Shown piece after piece: positions 6,607 to 15,655 of a stretch of 15,797 nucleotides of DNA; position 1 is the first letter of the stretch; each line of letters starts with the position of its first letter. Origin of the DNA: CAXTPV01 sp964249405 (GTDB lineage Bacteria; Pseudomonadota; Alphaproteobacteria; Acetobacterales; Acetobacteraceae). The DNA lies in NCBI GenBank assembly GCA_964249405.1, contig CAXUBX010000078.1, forward strand, positions 1-15,797, given 5' to 3'. The notes beneath the pieces are model-generated. The model saw only the letters and a list, made by a program, of their open reading frames with translations. It did not search any database and was not told where the DNA came from. Position numbers and translations under genes: made by a program.

Positions 6607-8252
6607 CGCTCCGGGCTCCCGCTCTTGCCGCGAAGCAGGGATCCCGGATGCGCCTCCAGGTAGTCGGCGAGATCCCGCAGCGACCGTGCCGCGTCCTTCA
6701 GCTCGACCAGGGTGGCGGCGAGATTTCCGCCGCTGCCGCCGTCGCCGAGAGCGGCGTCCGTCACCGCGAGGGTGGCCGTCGCCTGGTTCAGGGTCTGGTC
6801 GGCCGATCTTGAGGCCGACCGCAGCTCCCTCAGCAGCGGTGCGGTCTGGACGCTCGCCGCGCGCGTCACGTGATCGAGGTTGGCGAGGGATGCATCGAGC
6901 GAGGCGAGCGATCGCCGGACCTGCGGGGACGCGACCAGTCCGTCGAGGGTCGCGACGGTGCTGCCGGCCCGGTCGAGGAGGGTCTTCGCCGATGCGACGA
7001 CGGCGCCGAGATCGTCGGTCCCGACGAAGGGGATCTCCGGGATCGGCCCGGTCTCGATCATCGTGGCCGCGGGCGCGTCGGGGACGAAATCGAGCGAGAC
7101 GATCTGCTGCCCGGTGATGAGGCTTCCGGACCGGAGGCGGGCGCGCAGCCCGCGCGCCACGAACATGCGGAAGGTCGCGTAGGATTTCTGCCGGAAGTCC
7201 ATGTCCGACGCCGCACGATGGAGGATGGTGATGCGCTGCGGCTGCAACTCGATCGTGACGGGGATGGAGACGCGATCGGTGCGGGCGTCGTATTCCATGT
7301 GCAGGTCGGTCACTTCGCCGACCCGGATGCCGCGCATCTGCACCGGCGCGCCGACCGCGAGGCCTGCGGCACTTCCGGACAGATGCAGCAGGAACGGGAC
7401 GCGACGCGTGAACAGCGCATCGTGCGCGGCCTCCTCGTCGGCGAAGAGGTCGAAGCCGGCAAGGGGTCCCGCCACCGGACCGGCCGTGCCGCCCTGGGGG
7501 ACGTCGAACGCGACGCCTCCGGCGAGGATCGACTCCAGTGACGAGGTCTGCACGCGCAATCCCGCGCTTCCGAGCTCGAGGGATATTCCGGACGCGTTCC
7601 AGAAGCGGGTCCCTTCATGGACGAGGCGGTCGTGCGGCGCGCGGACGAAGATCCGGACGGTCGCGCTGCCGTCGAGGTCCGACAGGGTGTAGCCCAGCAC
7701 CTCGCCGACCTCGATGCCGTGATAGGACACGGGCGTTCCTTCGCCGACGGAGCCGAGACGAGAGGCGTGCAGGATGAAGGTGGTGCCGGGGACCTCGGCG
7801 TTGACGACCGGCGGATCCTCGAGGGCGGTGAAACGATGCGCGGGAGCCCCCGCGCCGGGTTCCATCTCGATGTAGGAGCCGGAGATCAGGGTGCCGAGCC
7901 CGGAGACGCCCTGCAGCGACAGGCGCGGACGGACGACCCAGAACTGCGTACCGCTGTTGAGGTGACCTTCCGCGTAGCGGTTCATTCGGATCCGGAGCGT
8001 GACCCGCGACAGGTCGGCGCTCGGCTCGAGCTGCTCGACGACACCGAGCTCGATCTGATTGTGCCTTACCTGCGTTCGGCCGGCCTCGATCCCGTCCGCG
8101 GTGCGCATGGTCAGCTCGATCACCGGGCCTCGTTCCGAGAGCGTCTGCCAGGCGAGCCACACGGCGACCACGATCGCGACGAGCGGAACCACCCAGACGA
8201 GCGGCAGCCGGTGGCGGTCGTGCACCGTCTCGGCGACGTTCCCGTCAGACAT
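6603..8252 (-). CDS. pqiB: PqiB, triple-MCE-domain inter-membrane lipid transport protein
   Basis: This 549-residue protein is close to the length of E. coli PqiB. The start ATG at 8252 has a GGAG seven bases upstream; another in-frame ATG at 8270 lacks that support. One N-terminal membrane anchor (LPLVWVVPLVAIVVAVWLAW, about 16-35) is followed by three MCE/MlaD domains. The first is about 42-135, with the LISGSYIEMEPG end motif. The second is about 150-250, with GTPVSYHGIEVGEV. The third is about 285-395, with GAPVQMRGIRVGEV and SGSLITGQQIVSLDFVP. The C-terminal ~120 residues are long helices (ASLDASLANLDHVT and later), as in the PqiB needle. In the family, hexamers form a stacked-ring syringe from inner to outer membrane that carries lipids. 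It overlaps pqiA by 8 bases and pqiC by 4. Confidence 0.93.
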   Translation of the reverse strand: MSDGNVAETVHDRHRLPLVWVVPLVAIVVAVWLAWQTLSERGPVIELTMRTADGIEAGRTQVRHNQIELGVVEQLEPSADLSRVTLRIRMNRYAEGHLNSGTQFWVVRPRLSLQGVSGLGTLISGSYIEMEPGAGAPAHRFTALEDPPVVNAEVPGTTFILHASRLGSVGEGTPVSYHGIEVGEVLGYTLSDLDGSATVRIFVRAPHDRLVHEGTRFWNASGISLELGSAGLRVQTSSLESILAGGVAFDVPQGGTAGPVAGPLAGFDLFADEEAAHDALFTRRVPFLLHLSGSAAGLAVGAPVQMRGIRVGEVTDLHMEYDARTDRVSIPVTIELQPQRITILHRAASDMDFRQKSYATFRMFVARGLRARLRSGSLITGQQIVSLDFVPDAPAATMIETGPIPEIPFVGTDDLGAVVASAKTLLDRAGSTVATLDGLVASPQVRRSLASLDASLANLDHVTRAASVQTAPLLRELRSASRSADQTLNQATATLAVTDAALGDGGSGGNLAATLVELKDAARSLRDLADYLEAHPGSLLRGKSGSPER

Positions 8253-9468
8253 CGTTCGCTCCGGCGGCATCCCACATCAGACGGGTGTCGAAACAATCCG
8301 CGGCCAGCATGGTGACGAACACGACGGCACCGAACGAGAGAACGCCGAGGCCGGGCTCGATCGTCGCGAGGTTGCCGAGAGTGACCAGCGCCGCGAGCAG
8401 GGCGGAGACGAAGATGTCGACCGACGACCAGCGGCTTACCAGTTCGATCAGCCGGTAGAGGCGTGTCCGGTCGGCGAGACGCCGGCGGCGGCGCAGGCGC
8501 GTCGATAGGAGAAGCCACGCGAGGCCCACGAGCTTGAGCAGCGGCACCACGATGCTGGCCGTGAAGACGATGACGGCAAGCGGCCAGTCGCTGCCGTTCA
8601 GGAGTTCGGTGACACCGCCGATGATGGTGGCCGACGTGCGACGACCGAACGAGACGACCGTGATCACGGGGTAGAGGTTCGCGGGGAGGTAGAGGACGAG
8701 GCCGGTGATCACCAGCGCGCCCGCGCGGCTCAGGCTCGACGGCTTGCGTCGAGCGAGGCGGTGCGTGCAGCGGGCGCAGCGCGCCCGCTGTTCCTGCACC
8801 AGCCCGCAGGCCGTGCAGGACAGGATGGGGGCGCCGACCGCATCGGGTGCGCGGGGCGCCGGGCTCACAAGTTCCCAGAGCTCGTGCCGATCGATCGCCG
8901 CCTCCATCACGGCGACGGTGACGACCAGCAGGCCGAGCGCCCAGAGACCGGAACCGACGTCCACCGTCGCGAGGTCCTGCAGCTTGGTCAGCGCCACCAG
9001 CGTGCCGATCAGGAACACGTCGAGCATCGCCCAGGGCCGCATCCGCTCGGCGAGACGCAGCAGCCGGGCGAGGCCGCCGCGCCGCCCGGGGCGGTGCACC
9101 CGGACGAGAACGAGGGCGAGGGCGAGGACGCGCGCGAACGGTGCGACCGCGGAGATGCCGAGCACGAACAAGGCGAGCGGAACGAAGCCCTGGCTCGCGA
9201 AGCCGTCGACGCCGGACAGCAGGTAGATGGTCTGGCGCCGGCCGCCGAGCTCGATCGCGAGGAACGGCGACAGGTTCGCGACGAGGAACAGGACCAGCGC
9301 GGCGCTCGCGAAGGCGAGCGCGACCTTGCGCCGAACGACGCCCTTGCCGAACGAGGTCCGGCACCGACCGCAACGGAGCGCCCGGCGCTCCGAATGCGGC
9401 GGCAGCAGCTGGAACAGTCCGCAACCGGGACATTCCGCGGAGCGCCCCGGCGAGGCGGCCGCCGTCAT
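8245..9468 (-). CDS. pqiA: PqiA, inner-membrane protein with paired zinc ribbons
   Basis: This protein has 407 residues from ATG 9468, which has GGTGA seven bases upstream; a GTG at 9498 would add ten residues and overlap the mdtP end. Two homologous halves are visible, each starting with a zinc-ribbon: CPGC...CGRC near the N-terminus and CTAC...CARC near residue 220. Each ribbon is followed by a four-helix-like hydrophobic block containing the family signature VANLSPFLAIELGG or LPANLYPVITVVSFG. Further membrane segments include ALFVLGISAVAPFARVLALAL and WPLAVIVFTASIVVPLLKLV. PqiA sits in the inner membrane and works with PqiB, probably handing over or accepting lipids. It is named for paraquat induction in E. 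coli. It lies 20 bases after mdtP, in the same transcription unit. Confidence 0.93.
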   Translation of the reverse strand: MTAAASPGRSAECPGCGLFQLLPPHSERRALRCGRCRTSFGKGVVRRKVALAFASAALVLFLVANLSPFLAIELGGRRQTIYLLSGVDGFASQGFVPLALFVLGISAVAPFARVLALALVLVRVHRPGRRGGLARLLRLAERMRPWAMLDVFLIGTLVALTKLQDLATVDVGSGLWALGLLVVTVAVMEAAIDRHELWELVSPAPRAPDAVGAPILSCTACGLVQEQRARCARCTHRLARRKPSSLSRAGALVITGLVLYLPANLYPVITVVSFGRRTSATIIGGVTELLNGSDWPLAVIVFTASIVVPLLKLVGLAWLLLSTRLRRRRRLADRTRLYRLIELVSRWSSVDIFVSALLAALVTLGNLATIEPGLGVLSFGAVVFVTMLAADCFDTRLMWDAAGANDV

Positions 9469-9487
9469 TGGCTCGTCACCCGCGATC

Positions 9488-11077
9488 TCATTGCGCACGC
9501 GGCCCGAAGCCGCCCGGCGACAGGTCCGCCGTGGAGGTGAGCTGGCCCGTCGCGAAGGCGAGGGTCGCCGCCGAGGCGAGCACCTGGGCGTGCGTGCGGG
9601 CGAGCGTGGCGTCGGCCTGGTCGAGCGTGTTGGCAGCCGCCTCCGCTTCGGTCACCGTGCCGACGCCGTGACGGAAGGCATCGGCGTCGGCGCCGAACGC
9701 CGTGTGGGCGGCGCGCTGCTGCGCCACCGCCGCGTCGTATTCGGACACGCCGGCCTCGAGCTCGTCGTAGGCGGCCGCGACCTCGCGCATAGCCTGGTCC
9801 TCATCCCCCTGCAGCGTCGCCAGCTGCTCGCGCTGCTGGCTTTCCGCGAGGCGGATCTGGTTGGCCTTCGCGCCTCCCTGGTAGAAGCTCCATTCGAAGT
9901 CGAGATACACGCCGGCTTCCGGCTGGTCGAAGCTGTGCGACGCGATCCCCTCGACGTCGATGTGACCGATGTCGCCGCCGATCTTCGTGTTCAGCGAGAT
10001 GGTCGGGTAGAGGGCGGCGCGGGCGTGCGCGGTATCGGCCTCGCTCGCCCGCAGCCGGGCGAGCGCCGCCAGCAGGTCGGGGCGGGAGCGGAGCGACTCC
10101 CGCATCAGCCCGTCGAGGTCGTTCGCCATGTCGCGCGGCACCGGCCGGTCGTCGAGCGACTCGACGCGGATCTGGGTGCGCGGAGGCAGTCCGAGCACCT
10201 CCAACAGCGTGTCGCGGTCGGCGTCCACCGTCGCCTCCGCGGTCGCGATGGAGTATCGGGCTTGCGCCACCGCGCTCTTCGTGTCGAGAGCGGTGGTGAC
10301 CGTGCCTTCGCCTTGCTGCAGCTGGCTCGACGCCGAGCTGGCCAGCAGCTCGGCGTTCTTCCGCGCGCTTTCAGCCGCGTCAAGCTCGGCCTCGGCGGTC
10401 GCGAGCGACAGGTAGTCGCGGGCGACCGACAGGATGAGCTGCTGGTGCACGCCGGTGAACTCGACGTCGGCGGCTTCGGAGGTTTCGCGCGCCGCCCGCT
10501 CCGCGGCGTCGCGCGCGCCGAAATCGACCAACAGGTAGGTGATCGCGAGCGTCGGGAACAACGCCTCCGTGTCGGACGCCACGTAGCCCTGCGGGACCTC
10601 GGCGGGCGTCGTCTCATGTCGGAAGCCGCCCAGCGCACTCAGGGTCAATGCTGGGAGGTAGGCGGCCCGGCTGATCCCGACCTCGATCGCCGCCTGCCTC
10701 GCCTGTTCCCAGGCGATCCTGGTCTGCTTGTTGTTGCGCTCGGCGATGTCGACGAGCTCGACCAGCGTGTAGACGTGATCCGGATCGATCACCGGATGCG
10801 GATCCGCAAACGGCAGTTCGGGGTCGGCCGGGAGATCGAAGTCGCGAACCGCGTCCGATCCGGTCGGCAGCGGGGCGGCGCGGGCGCCGGCGGCCTTGTC
10901 GCCCGTCGCCGGCCGGACCGTGCCGTCGCCGACGCTGATCACCGGCTGCCACGCGCTCGAGGGGTCGGGCGGCGCGAGATCCCGCGTGTCGTTGCTGCAG
11001 GCCGCGAGGAAGCCGGGCAGCAGAAGGAGCGCCGCGGCGGTCAGCCGGCCCCGCGGGGACGTGTCAGCCGACGGCAA
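9488..11077 (-). CDS. mdtP: MdtP-like outer-membrane efflux lipoprotein (TolC/NodT type)
   Basis: This 529-residue outer-membrane factor forms the exit duct of a tripartite exporter. A lipoprotein signal (LLLLPGFLAAC, lipidated Cys at residue 27) is followed by a Pro-rich linker. Two outer-membrane-efflux repeats then follow, the first starting near TLVELVDIAERNNKQTRIAW and the second near LDGLMRESLRSRPDLLAALA. Both carry the long helices and the beta segments expected of TolC trimers, for example YLPALTLSALGGFRHE and YPTISLNTKIGG. The only reasonable start is the TTG at 11077, which has a GGAG eight bases upstream and overlaps the end of mdtO by 14 bases. It is longer than E. coli MdtP because of the linker. 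The symbol rests on operon order as well as family. Confidence 0.88.
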   Translation of the reverse strand: MPSADTSPRGRLTAAALLLLPGFLAACSNDTRDLAPPDPSSAWQPVISVGDGTVRPATGDKAAGARAAPLPTGSDAVRDFDLPADPELPFADPHPVIDPDHVYTLVELVDIAERNNKQTRIAWEQARQAAIEVGISRAAYLPALTLSALGGFRHETTPAEVPQGYVASDTEALFPTLAITYLLVDFGARDAAERAARETSEAADVEFTGVHQQLILSVARDYLSLATAEAELDAAESARKNAELLASSASSQLQQGEGTVTTALDTKSAVAQARYSIATAEATVDADRDTLLEVLGLPPRTQIRVESLDDRPVPRDMANDLDGLMRESLRSRPDLLAALARLRASEADTAHARAALYPTISLNTKIGGDIGHIDVEGIASHSFDQPEAGVYLDFEWSFYQGGAKANQIRLAESQQREQLATLQGDEDQAMREVAAAYDELEAGVSEYDAAVAQQRAAHTAFGADADAFRHGVGTVTEAEAAANTLDQADATLARTHAQVLASAATLAFATGQLTSTADLSPGGFGPRAQ

Positions 11078-13310
11078 TCGAGGAGCTCCGCTCGGCGCCG
11101 GCGGCGATCGGGCGCGTGTCCGGCGGCAGCGCGTCGTCGAGGAACTCGGTCGCCTGCCGCGTCAGCAGCGCGTAGAGCGCCGCCCGTCCGCGGATCCGCC
11201 CGGCCAGAGCGGCGGGGAGCGCCGAGGAGAGGTCGCCGACGATGGGCGGAAGCGGCAGGGCGGCGCGCAGCTGGTCCTGCCGCTCGCCGCTGCGGATCCA
11301 GCGCGCGGCCTGTCCGAACCAGTCCTGCATGGCGCGGTGATAGGCGCGCACCTCGTCGCGCACGCCCTGCGGAATGGCGTCGCGCTGCAGCGGCTCCACG
11401 CCGTCGGTCGCAATCACCGACACCGGCGCGATCAGACGCGACAGGCGCCCGAGCGCGCCGCGCCCGACGCGGCCGGCGCCGTCACCCGACCCATGCGGTG
11501 GCTCGAAGCGATCGTCCGGCATGATCACGCCGACGCGCGTGACCGCGGCCATGAACCCGTCGCGCAGGCGAGCTTCGGCCGCGCGTCGTCCGTCCGCTCC
11601 GGCGGCGTCGCCTTCCAGCGCCAGGAGCTTGCCCAGGGTCTCGAAGGCGGACGCCATGTCGCGGCGCACGGCGTCGCCGATCCGCGCCGGCCAGACGAAG
11701 AGGAAGACCAGGGTGATGACGAGATTGCCGAGCAGGATGCCGATCACGCGGTCCCGTGCGGCTTCCATGTCGAGGGTTGGTCCGTAACCCTGCAGCGTGG
11801 TCAGCCCGAACGCGAGCAGGGTCTGCCAGCCGGCATAGGCTATGCGCGGGGAACCGACCGCGATCCAGATGCTGATGAACGCGACGGCACCGAACAGGAC
11901 GACGAGCTGGCCGAGGCCGGTCATCACGGGCATAAGCCACAGGATGCTGCCGAGACCGAGCGCGGCGCCGAACAGGCAGCCGACGATGCGGAGCGTCATC
12001 TTGTGCACGGTCTCGCCGATCGTGCCGAGCGCCACGAACAGGCACGTGATGATGCAGGAGCTGAGGTCCTGCCAGTCGAGACCGCTCTCGATGAGATAGG
12101 CGCCCATCACGGTAAGCGTGACCTTGAGCGCGTTCTGGATGTTCGGAGCGGCGAAGGCGCCGGGCTGCCAGAACGGCTTCGGCGGCGGCGGCGCGGCTGC
12201 AGAGGCCACAAGGTCGCGCTGGCGCGTTGTTTCGGCCGCGCGCAGCAGGTCGAGGACGATGCGGATCTCGGCCGCGAGCGACGGCAGCGCACCGGCAAGC
12301 GCGTCCTCGGCGCCGTCGGGTGGCGGGGGCGGCAGCGGCGCGTCGCCGTTGCGGCGAGGATGGAGATGGCCGGCGAGCGCCGTCGCGAAATCGCCGACCG
12401 GTCGGAGGAACGACGCCTCACGATCGGTCCCGTCAGGCGGCCTCGCCATGTCCCAGGCGACCAGGAGCAGGACGAGCCGGTTCAGGCCGCCGGCGATCCG
12501 CAGGTGCGCCTCGTGCAGCGACGCGGTGCCGTGGGCGCGCTCGGCGGCGCCCATCAGCGCGAGCAACGGGGCCAGCCCCTCGCGGGCGGGGCCGCGGAGG
12601 CGATCGGAGGCGCCGGGCTCGCGGTGGCAGAAGGCCGTCACCGCATCGGTCCGGGTACGGAATTGCGCGAGCATGAGACGAAGAGGGTTGGCGCCGGCCA
12701 CGCGATTCGCGGCGGCAAGCAGCATCGCGGGGACGGCCGCGATGACGCCGAGCCAGAGCAGAGCGTGCAGCAGCGCTTCCTCCGGCGGAAAATAGTCGAT
12801 CGCCGGACGCCCGAAACCTTCGGTGTTCGTGATGTCGGCGGGAGTTGCCGCGAGGCCCGCGAGGTTGTCGGCTTCGGTGCTCCCGAAGATCGCGAAGAAA
12901 CCGGCGAGGAAGGCGATCGGACCGAGCGTGGTGCCGCGTACCAGGAGCATGGTCGCGAAGGTCATCAGGGCCATCAGCGGGATGCGGAGCGCCGGTTGCG
13001 AGAGCGAGCACGCCAGCACCGTCACCGCGAGCAGGGCGCCGAGCGAGACCGTGGTCGCGACCAGGAAGGAGCTGCTGATCGTCGACATCGCATCGCCGCG
13101 GGCGATCAGCAGCAGCAGGAACGTGGCGATCGCCGGTTCGGGCAGCCTGAAGGTTTCCCAGATCACGAGCACGGCCATCATGGGAACGAGCACGAGCAGG
13201 GTGGAATGAAGGCGGCTCCAGGATGGTGCCAGCACCTCCAGCGCGAGGGCGACGATCGAGAAGGGCTCGCCCTCGTCGACGGCCGGTGCTCGTGTCGTCC
13301 GGCGGCTCAT
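11064..13310 (-). CDS. mdtO: MdtO-like inner-membrane efflux pump, FUSC family
   Basis: This 748-residue FUSC/AaeB-type exporter subunit starts at ATG 13310, overlapping the mdtN stop as ATGA. The open frame continues upstream to 13691, but that part is an Arg/His-rich out-of-frame reading of mdtN. An N-terminal block of membrane helices (about 35-205; LLVLVPMMAVLVIWETFRLP, IPLMALMTFATMLLV) is followed by a cytoplasmic region of about 190 residues with Pro runs. A second membrane block (about 395-560) carries the FUSC hallmark around DWQDLSSCIITCLFVALGTI and VGCLFGAALGLGSILW. The C-terminal ~190 residues are cytoplasmic. The family exports aromatic acids and hydrophobic drugs. E. coli MdtO is linked to puromycin, acriflavine and sulfa-drug resistance. 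The actual substrate here is not known. Confidence 0.9.
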   Translation of the reverse strand: MSRRTTRAPAVDEGEPFSIVALALEVLAPSWSRLHSTLLVLVPMMAVLVIWETFRLPEPAIATFLLLLIARGDAMSTISSSFLVATTVSLGALLAVTVLACSLSQPALRIPLMALMTFATMLLVRGTTLGPIAFLAGFFAIFGSTEADNLAGLAATPADITNTEGFGRPAIDYFPPEEALLHALLWLGVIAAVPAMLLAAANRVAGANPLRLMLAQFRTRTDAVTAFCHREPGASDRLRGPAREGLAPLLALMGAAERAHGTASLHEAHLRIAGGLNRLVLLLVAWDMARPPDGTDREASFLRPVGDFATALAGHLHPRRNGDAPLPPPPPDGAEDALAGALPSLAAEIRIVLDLLRAAETTRQRDLVASAAAPPPPKPFWQPGAFAAPNIQNALKVTLTVMGAYLIESGLDWQDLSSCIITCLFVALGTIGETVHKMTLRIVGCLFGAALGLGSILWLMPVMTGLGQLVVLFGAVAFISIWIAVGSPRIAYAGWQTLLAFGLTTLQGYGPTLDMEAARDRVIGILLGNLVITLVFLFVWPARIGDAVRRDMASAFETLGKLLALEGDAAGADGRRAAEARLRDGFMAAVTRVGVIMPDDRFEPPHGSGDGAGRVGRGALGRLSRLIAPVSVIATDGVEPLQRDAIPQGVRDEVRAYHRAMQDWFGQAARWIRSGERQDQLRAALPLPPIVGDLSSALPAALAGRIRGRAALYALLTRQATEFLDDALPPDTRPIAAGAERSSSIAVG

Positions 13311-14317
13311 CGGTCGATCATGATCGAGGCGGTGGCGCCGATCCGCATCAGGGCCGGCGGCGGGTTGTCGAGCAGGATGCGCACGGGAAAGCGCTGCGCG
13401 ATCCTCACCCATTCGAGCGAGCGGGGCACGTCGGGCAGGCCGTTCGACACCGAGCCCTCGTCCGGCACGACGCCGCCGTTCAAGCTGTCGACGTGACCGG
13501 ACACCGCCCTGGCGCCGAAGCCCAGCACCCACACCGTGGCGTGCTGACCCGGATGCAGGCCTGCCAGGTTGGTCTCGCGAAAATTGCCGATCGCGTACCA
13601 TCGGTCGGTGTCGATGATGGTGAACACCGGCTGCCCGGTGGTCGCGTATTCGCCGGCGGCGACGCCGAGCCCGGTGATCTGGCCGTCGCACGGCGCCCGC
13701 ACCACGGTGAGGCGGAGGTTGCGCGCGGCGGTGGCGAGGTCGGCTTCGGCCTCCTTGATCTGCGCCAGCAGCGGCGCCGTGTCGGTCACCGCCTGCAACG
13801 CGGCCAGCGCGTCGGCGCGGGACGAGGCGAGCCCGGCGACGCCGGTCCGCACGTTGGTTCGCGCCTGATCGACCTGCTCGCGCGTGACGAAGCCCTGCCC
13901 GCCGAGTGGCTCGAGACGGCTCAGCGTCGAGCGGGCCAGCGCCAGCGTCGCGGCCTCCGACTGCACGGTCGCGGCCGCCGCTGCGGCGCGAGCGTTCTCC
14001 GAGGCGACCTGCCGGGTGTCGATGTCATACTGAGCCCGAAGCGAGGCGAGCCTGGCGGACGCTGCATCGCGGGCATAGCGGAACGGCTCCGGGTCGATGA
14101 CGAACAGCTCATCGCCCGCCCGCACATGGCGGTTGTTCTCGACGTCGAGCCTGACGATGCGACCGCTGACGTCGGGAGCCATGTGGACAAGATCGGCCGC
14201 CAGGTAGCCGTCATCGGTCCGTGGCCGCAGCTCAAGCCGATTGATAACCAGCACGATCGCAATCGCGGCGGAGAGGAGAGCCAGAAGGCTAATTAAAACG
14301 CCCAGTCCTCTGCGCAT
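13307..14317 (-). CDS. mdtN: MdtN-like periplasmic adaptor (HlyD/EmrA family)
   Basis: The protein has 336 residues from ATG 14317; a TTG at 14338 would give 343 but overlap the previous gene. It has a single N-terminal membrane anchor (LGVLISLLALLSAAIAIVLV). The first half of the lipoyl-like domain follows (VHMAPDVSGRIVRLDVENNR, AGDELFVIDPEPF), then a long helical hairpin (about 75-190). The second lipoyl half is VRAPCDGQITGLGVAAGEYA, and the barrel domain follows with TDRWYAIGNFRETNLAGLHPG. The C-terminal SLEWVRIAQRFPVRI matches my memory of E. coli MdtN closely, as does the length. It bridges the MdtO pump and the MdtP duct. The stop overlaps the mdtO start as ATGA, and the start is 10 bases after the ytcA-like stop. 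Confidence 0.92.
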   Translation of the reverse strand: MRRGLGVLISLLALLSAAIAIVLVINRLELRPRTDDGYLAADLVHMAPDVSGRIVRLDVENNRHVRAGDELFVIDPEPFRYARDAASARLASLRAQYDIDTRQVASENARAAAAAATVQSEAATLALARSTLSRLEPLGGQGFVTREQVDQARTNVRTGVAGLASSRADALAALQAVTDTAPLLAQIKEAEADLATAARNLRLTVVRAPCDGQITGLGVAAGEYATTGQPVFTIIDTDRWYAIGNFRETNLAGLHPGQHATVWVLGFGARAVSGHVDSLNGGVVPDEGSVSNGLPDVPRSLEWVRIAQRFPVRILLDNPPPALMRIGATASIMIDR

Positions 14318-14327
14318 GTCCGACCGA

Positions 14328-14624
14328 TCAATGCCCAAACCAGATGAGCCAAACCGCTAACGTCGCCACGAGCGTAACCGCGACGTGAGTGATGAACGGT
14401 AGGACAAGAACGCGCTCTAGGCCGAGAATGACCAGGATCTGATGAAAGCCCACAGCTCCCGCGACGCCGATCAGGATGCACAGCATCCAGGCGGGGAAAT
14501 AGGAACCGACGACATTGACTGCGGGCGCTCCAGTGCAGTCGGCAAGCGGCAGCATCAGAAAGCAGGACGCTAGTCCACGCCGCCGAAGGCCTAGGCGGGC
14601 TTTGAATAAATTGGCGGGTCTCAC
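14328..14624 (-). CDS. ytcA: YtcA-like small membrane lipoprotein
   Basis: This small protein has about 98 residues from GTG 14624; TTG 14630 is an alternative and neither has a clear ribosome binding site. A basic N-terminus (KARLGLRRRG) leads into a short hydrophobic stretch and a lipobox (LPLADC). Then comes PAVNVVGSYFPAWMLCILIG, which parallels the GAYYP-W-FC-I motif of the YtcA family, and a second hydrophobic segment near the C-terminus (VTLVATLAVWLIWFG). E. coli ytcA precedes mdtNOP, and here the order is the same, which is the strongest support. Its role in the efflux system is not established. Its codon use (TTA, CTA, AAT, TTT) is less GC-biased than that of mdtNOP. Confidence 0.8.
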   Translation of the reverse strand: MRPANLFKARLGLRRRGLASCFLMLPLADCTGAPAVNVVGSYFPAWMLCILIGVAGAVGFHQILVILGLERVLVLPFITHVAVTLVATLAVWLIWFGH

Positions 14625-14664
14625 GAGCAAGATCGATCAGCCGGAACAGCGAAGGATCGGCAAG

Positions 14665-15624
14665 TCAATGGCACGATGTCACCCTGCTTGGTTTGTCCTC
14701 AATCGCCGGATCGATCAACGTGAAGGCGGTCCTACGCGCCTCATCCAGGAGCGAGAAGCGCGTTCGTGCTGCCTGAGTCAGCACGTCCGCGAAAGCGCGT
14801 GCGGCATCGCTTAACGCAGAACCCGCCCGGACCATGACAAAATCTACCCGAGGAAGTTGGGGCAGTCCGTGCCTGGACGGTAGAGGTCCCGCCCCGAGTA
14901 GTCGCATAAATCTTGGACCGGCGCAGACGCCGAGACCCGCTCCAAGCGCCATTTCCATTCCGGCGATGCCAATGCTTTCAAACTGGACAGTGAAGCCTCG
15001 CCCAGCGGCGCGCAGGCAATCAATGACCGTGCTTCGCGAAGGATTTGGTGCTATCGGCAAGACGAGAGGGACTGCATCAGCGATCGGTAGGCGCAAACCC
15101 AGGCCACCAAACCAAGCGAGCTCTTCACTATAGACGAGCTCCGCATCTGGAAAGCGGTCGTAACGTCGTATAATCGCGAAGTCGACGGTCCGCTTCTCCA
15201 GCGCAGCCGATAATGTGTCGTAGGTGCCCGATATGATCCGTATCCGCACTCCTGGATGTTGAAGCACGAACAAGCGGAGAACGGACGGAAGGGCAGTCCG
15301 GCAGAAGTCCTCCGACATGCCAGCCGCGATTTCGTTACCTTCTGCGGTTCGGCTGAGACGGTCCCGCAGACCAGCCGTGATGCCGAGCATAGCTTTGGCG
15401 TAGAGGATCACGGCTTCACCATCCGAGGTGAGCTCCACACCGCGTCGATTTCGACGGAAGAGGGGACGTCCGACGAACTCCTCGATGCGTCGGACCTGCT
15501 GACTTATTGAGGGTGGTGTCACGCCGAGCGCTGCCGCAGCGGCGGCGAAACGTCCAGTCTCGGCAATCGTAAGAAGCAGCCGAATGACAGCGGGATCAAC
15601 GAGCTTCTCGACGTCAAGCACCAT
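14665..15624 (-). CDS. LysR-family transcriptional regulator
   Basis: This 319-residue LysR-type regulator starts at ATG 15624; the Shine-Dalgarno sequence is weak (GGGACC). The N-terminal winged HTH is clear at about residues 10-70 (AETGRFAAAAAALGVTPPSI, then SQQVRRIEEFVGRPLFRRN and RRGVELTSDGEAVI). The effector-binding domain spans about 95-300 (HPGVRIRIISGTYDTLSAAL, GIAGMEMALGAGLGVCAGPR). It lies on the same strand as ytcA-mdtNOP, only about 40 bp upstream, so it may be co-transcribed rather than divergent as is usual for LysR systems. It most likely controls the efflux run in response to a small aromatic or drug-like ligand, which is inference from position. Its codons are less GC-biased than those of mdtNOP-pqi. 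Three short related repeats lie just upstream and may be its own binding sites. Confidence 0.93.
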   Translation of the reverse strand: MVLDVEKLVDPAVIRLLLTIAETGRFAAAAAALGVTPPSISQQVRRIEEFVGRPLFRRNRRGVELTSDGEAVILYAKAMLGITAGLRDRLSRTAEGNEIAAGMSEDFCRTALPSVLRLFVLQHPGVRIRIISGTYDTLSAALEKRTVDFAIIRRYDRFPDAELVYSEELAWFGGLGLRLPIADAVPLVLPIAPNPSRSTVIDCLRAAGRGFTVQFESIGIAGMEMALGAGLGVCAGPRFMRLLGAGPLPSRHGLPQLPRVDFVMVRAGSALSDAARAFADVLTQAARTRFSLLDEARRTAFTLIDPAIEDKPSRVTSCH

Positions 15625-15655
15625 CAGCCGGTCCCAAATGACACGACCGACAAAT

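Noticed and set aside
9227..13496. Very long plus-strand open frames (765 and 866 codons) opposite mdtP, mdtO and pqiA
   Set aside because: They are antisense to strong family matches, are extremely Arg/Gly/Ala-rich with low complexity, and are expected in GC-rich DNA where the complementary frame lacks stops.
13311..13691. N-terminal extension of mdtO up to 13691
   Set aside because: This part is Arg/His-rich, lies out of frame within mdtN, and the ATG at 13310 has the ATGA overlap typical of coupled genes.
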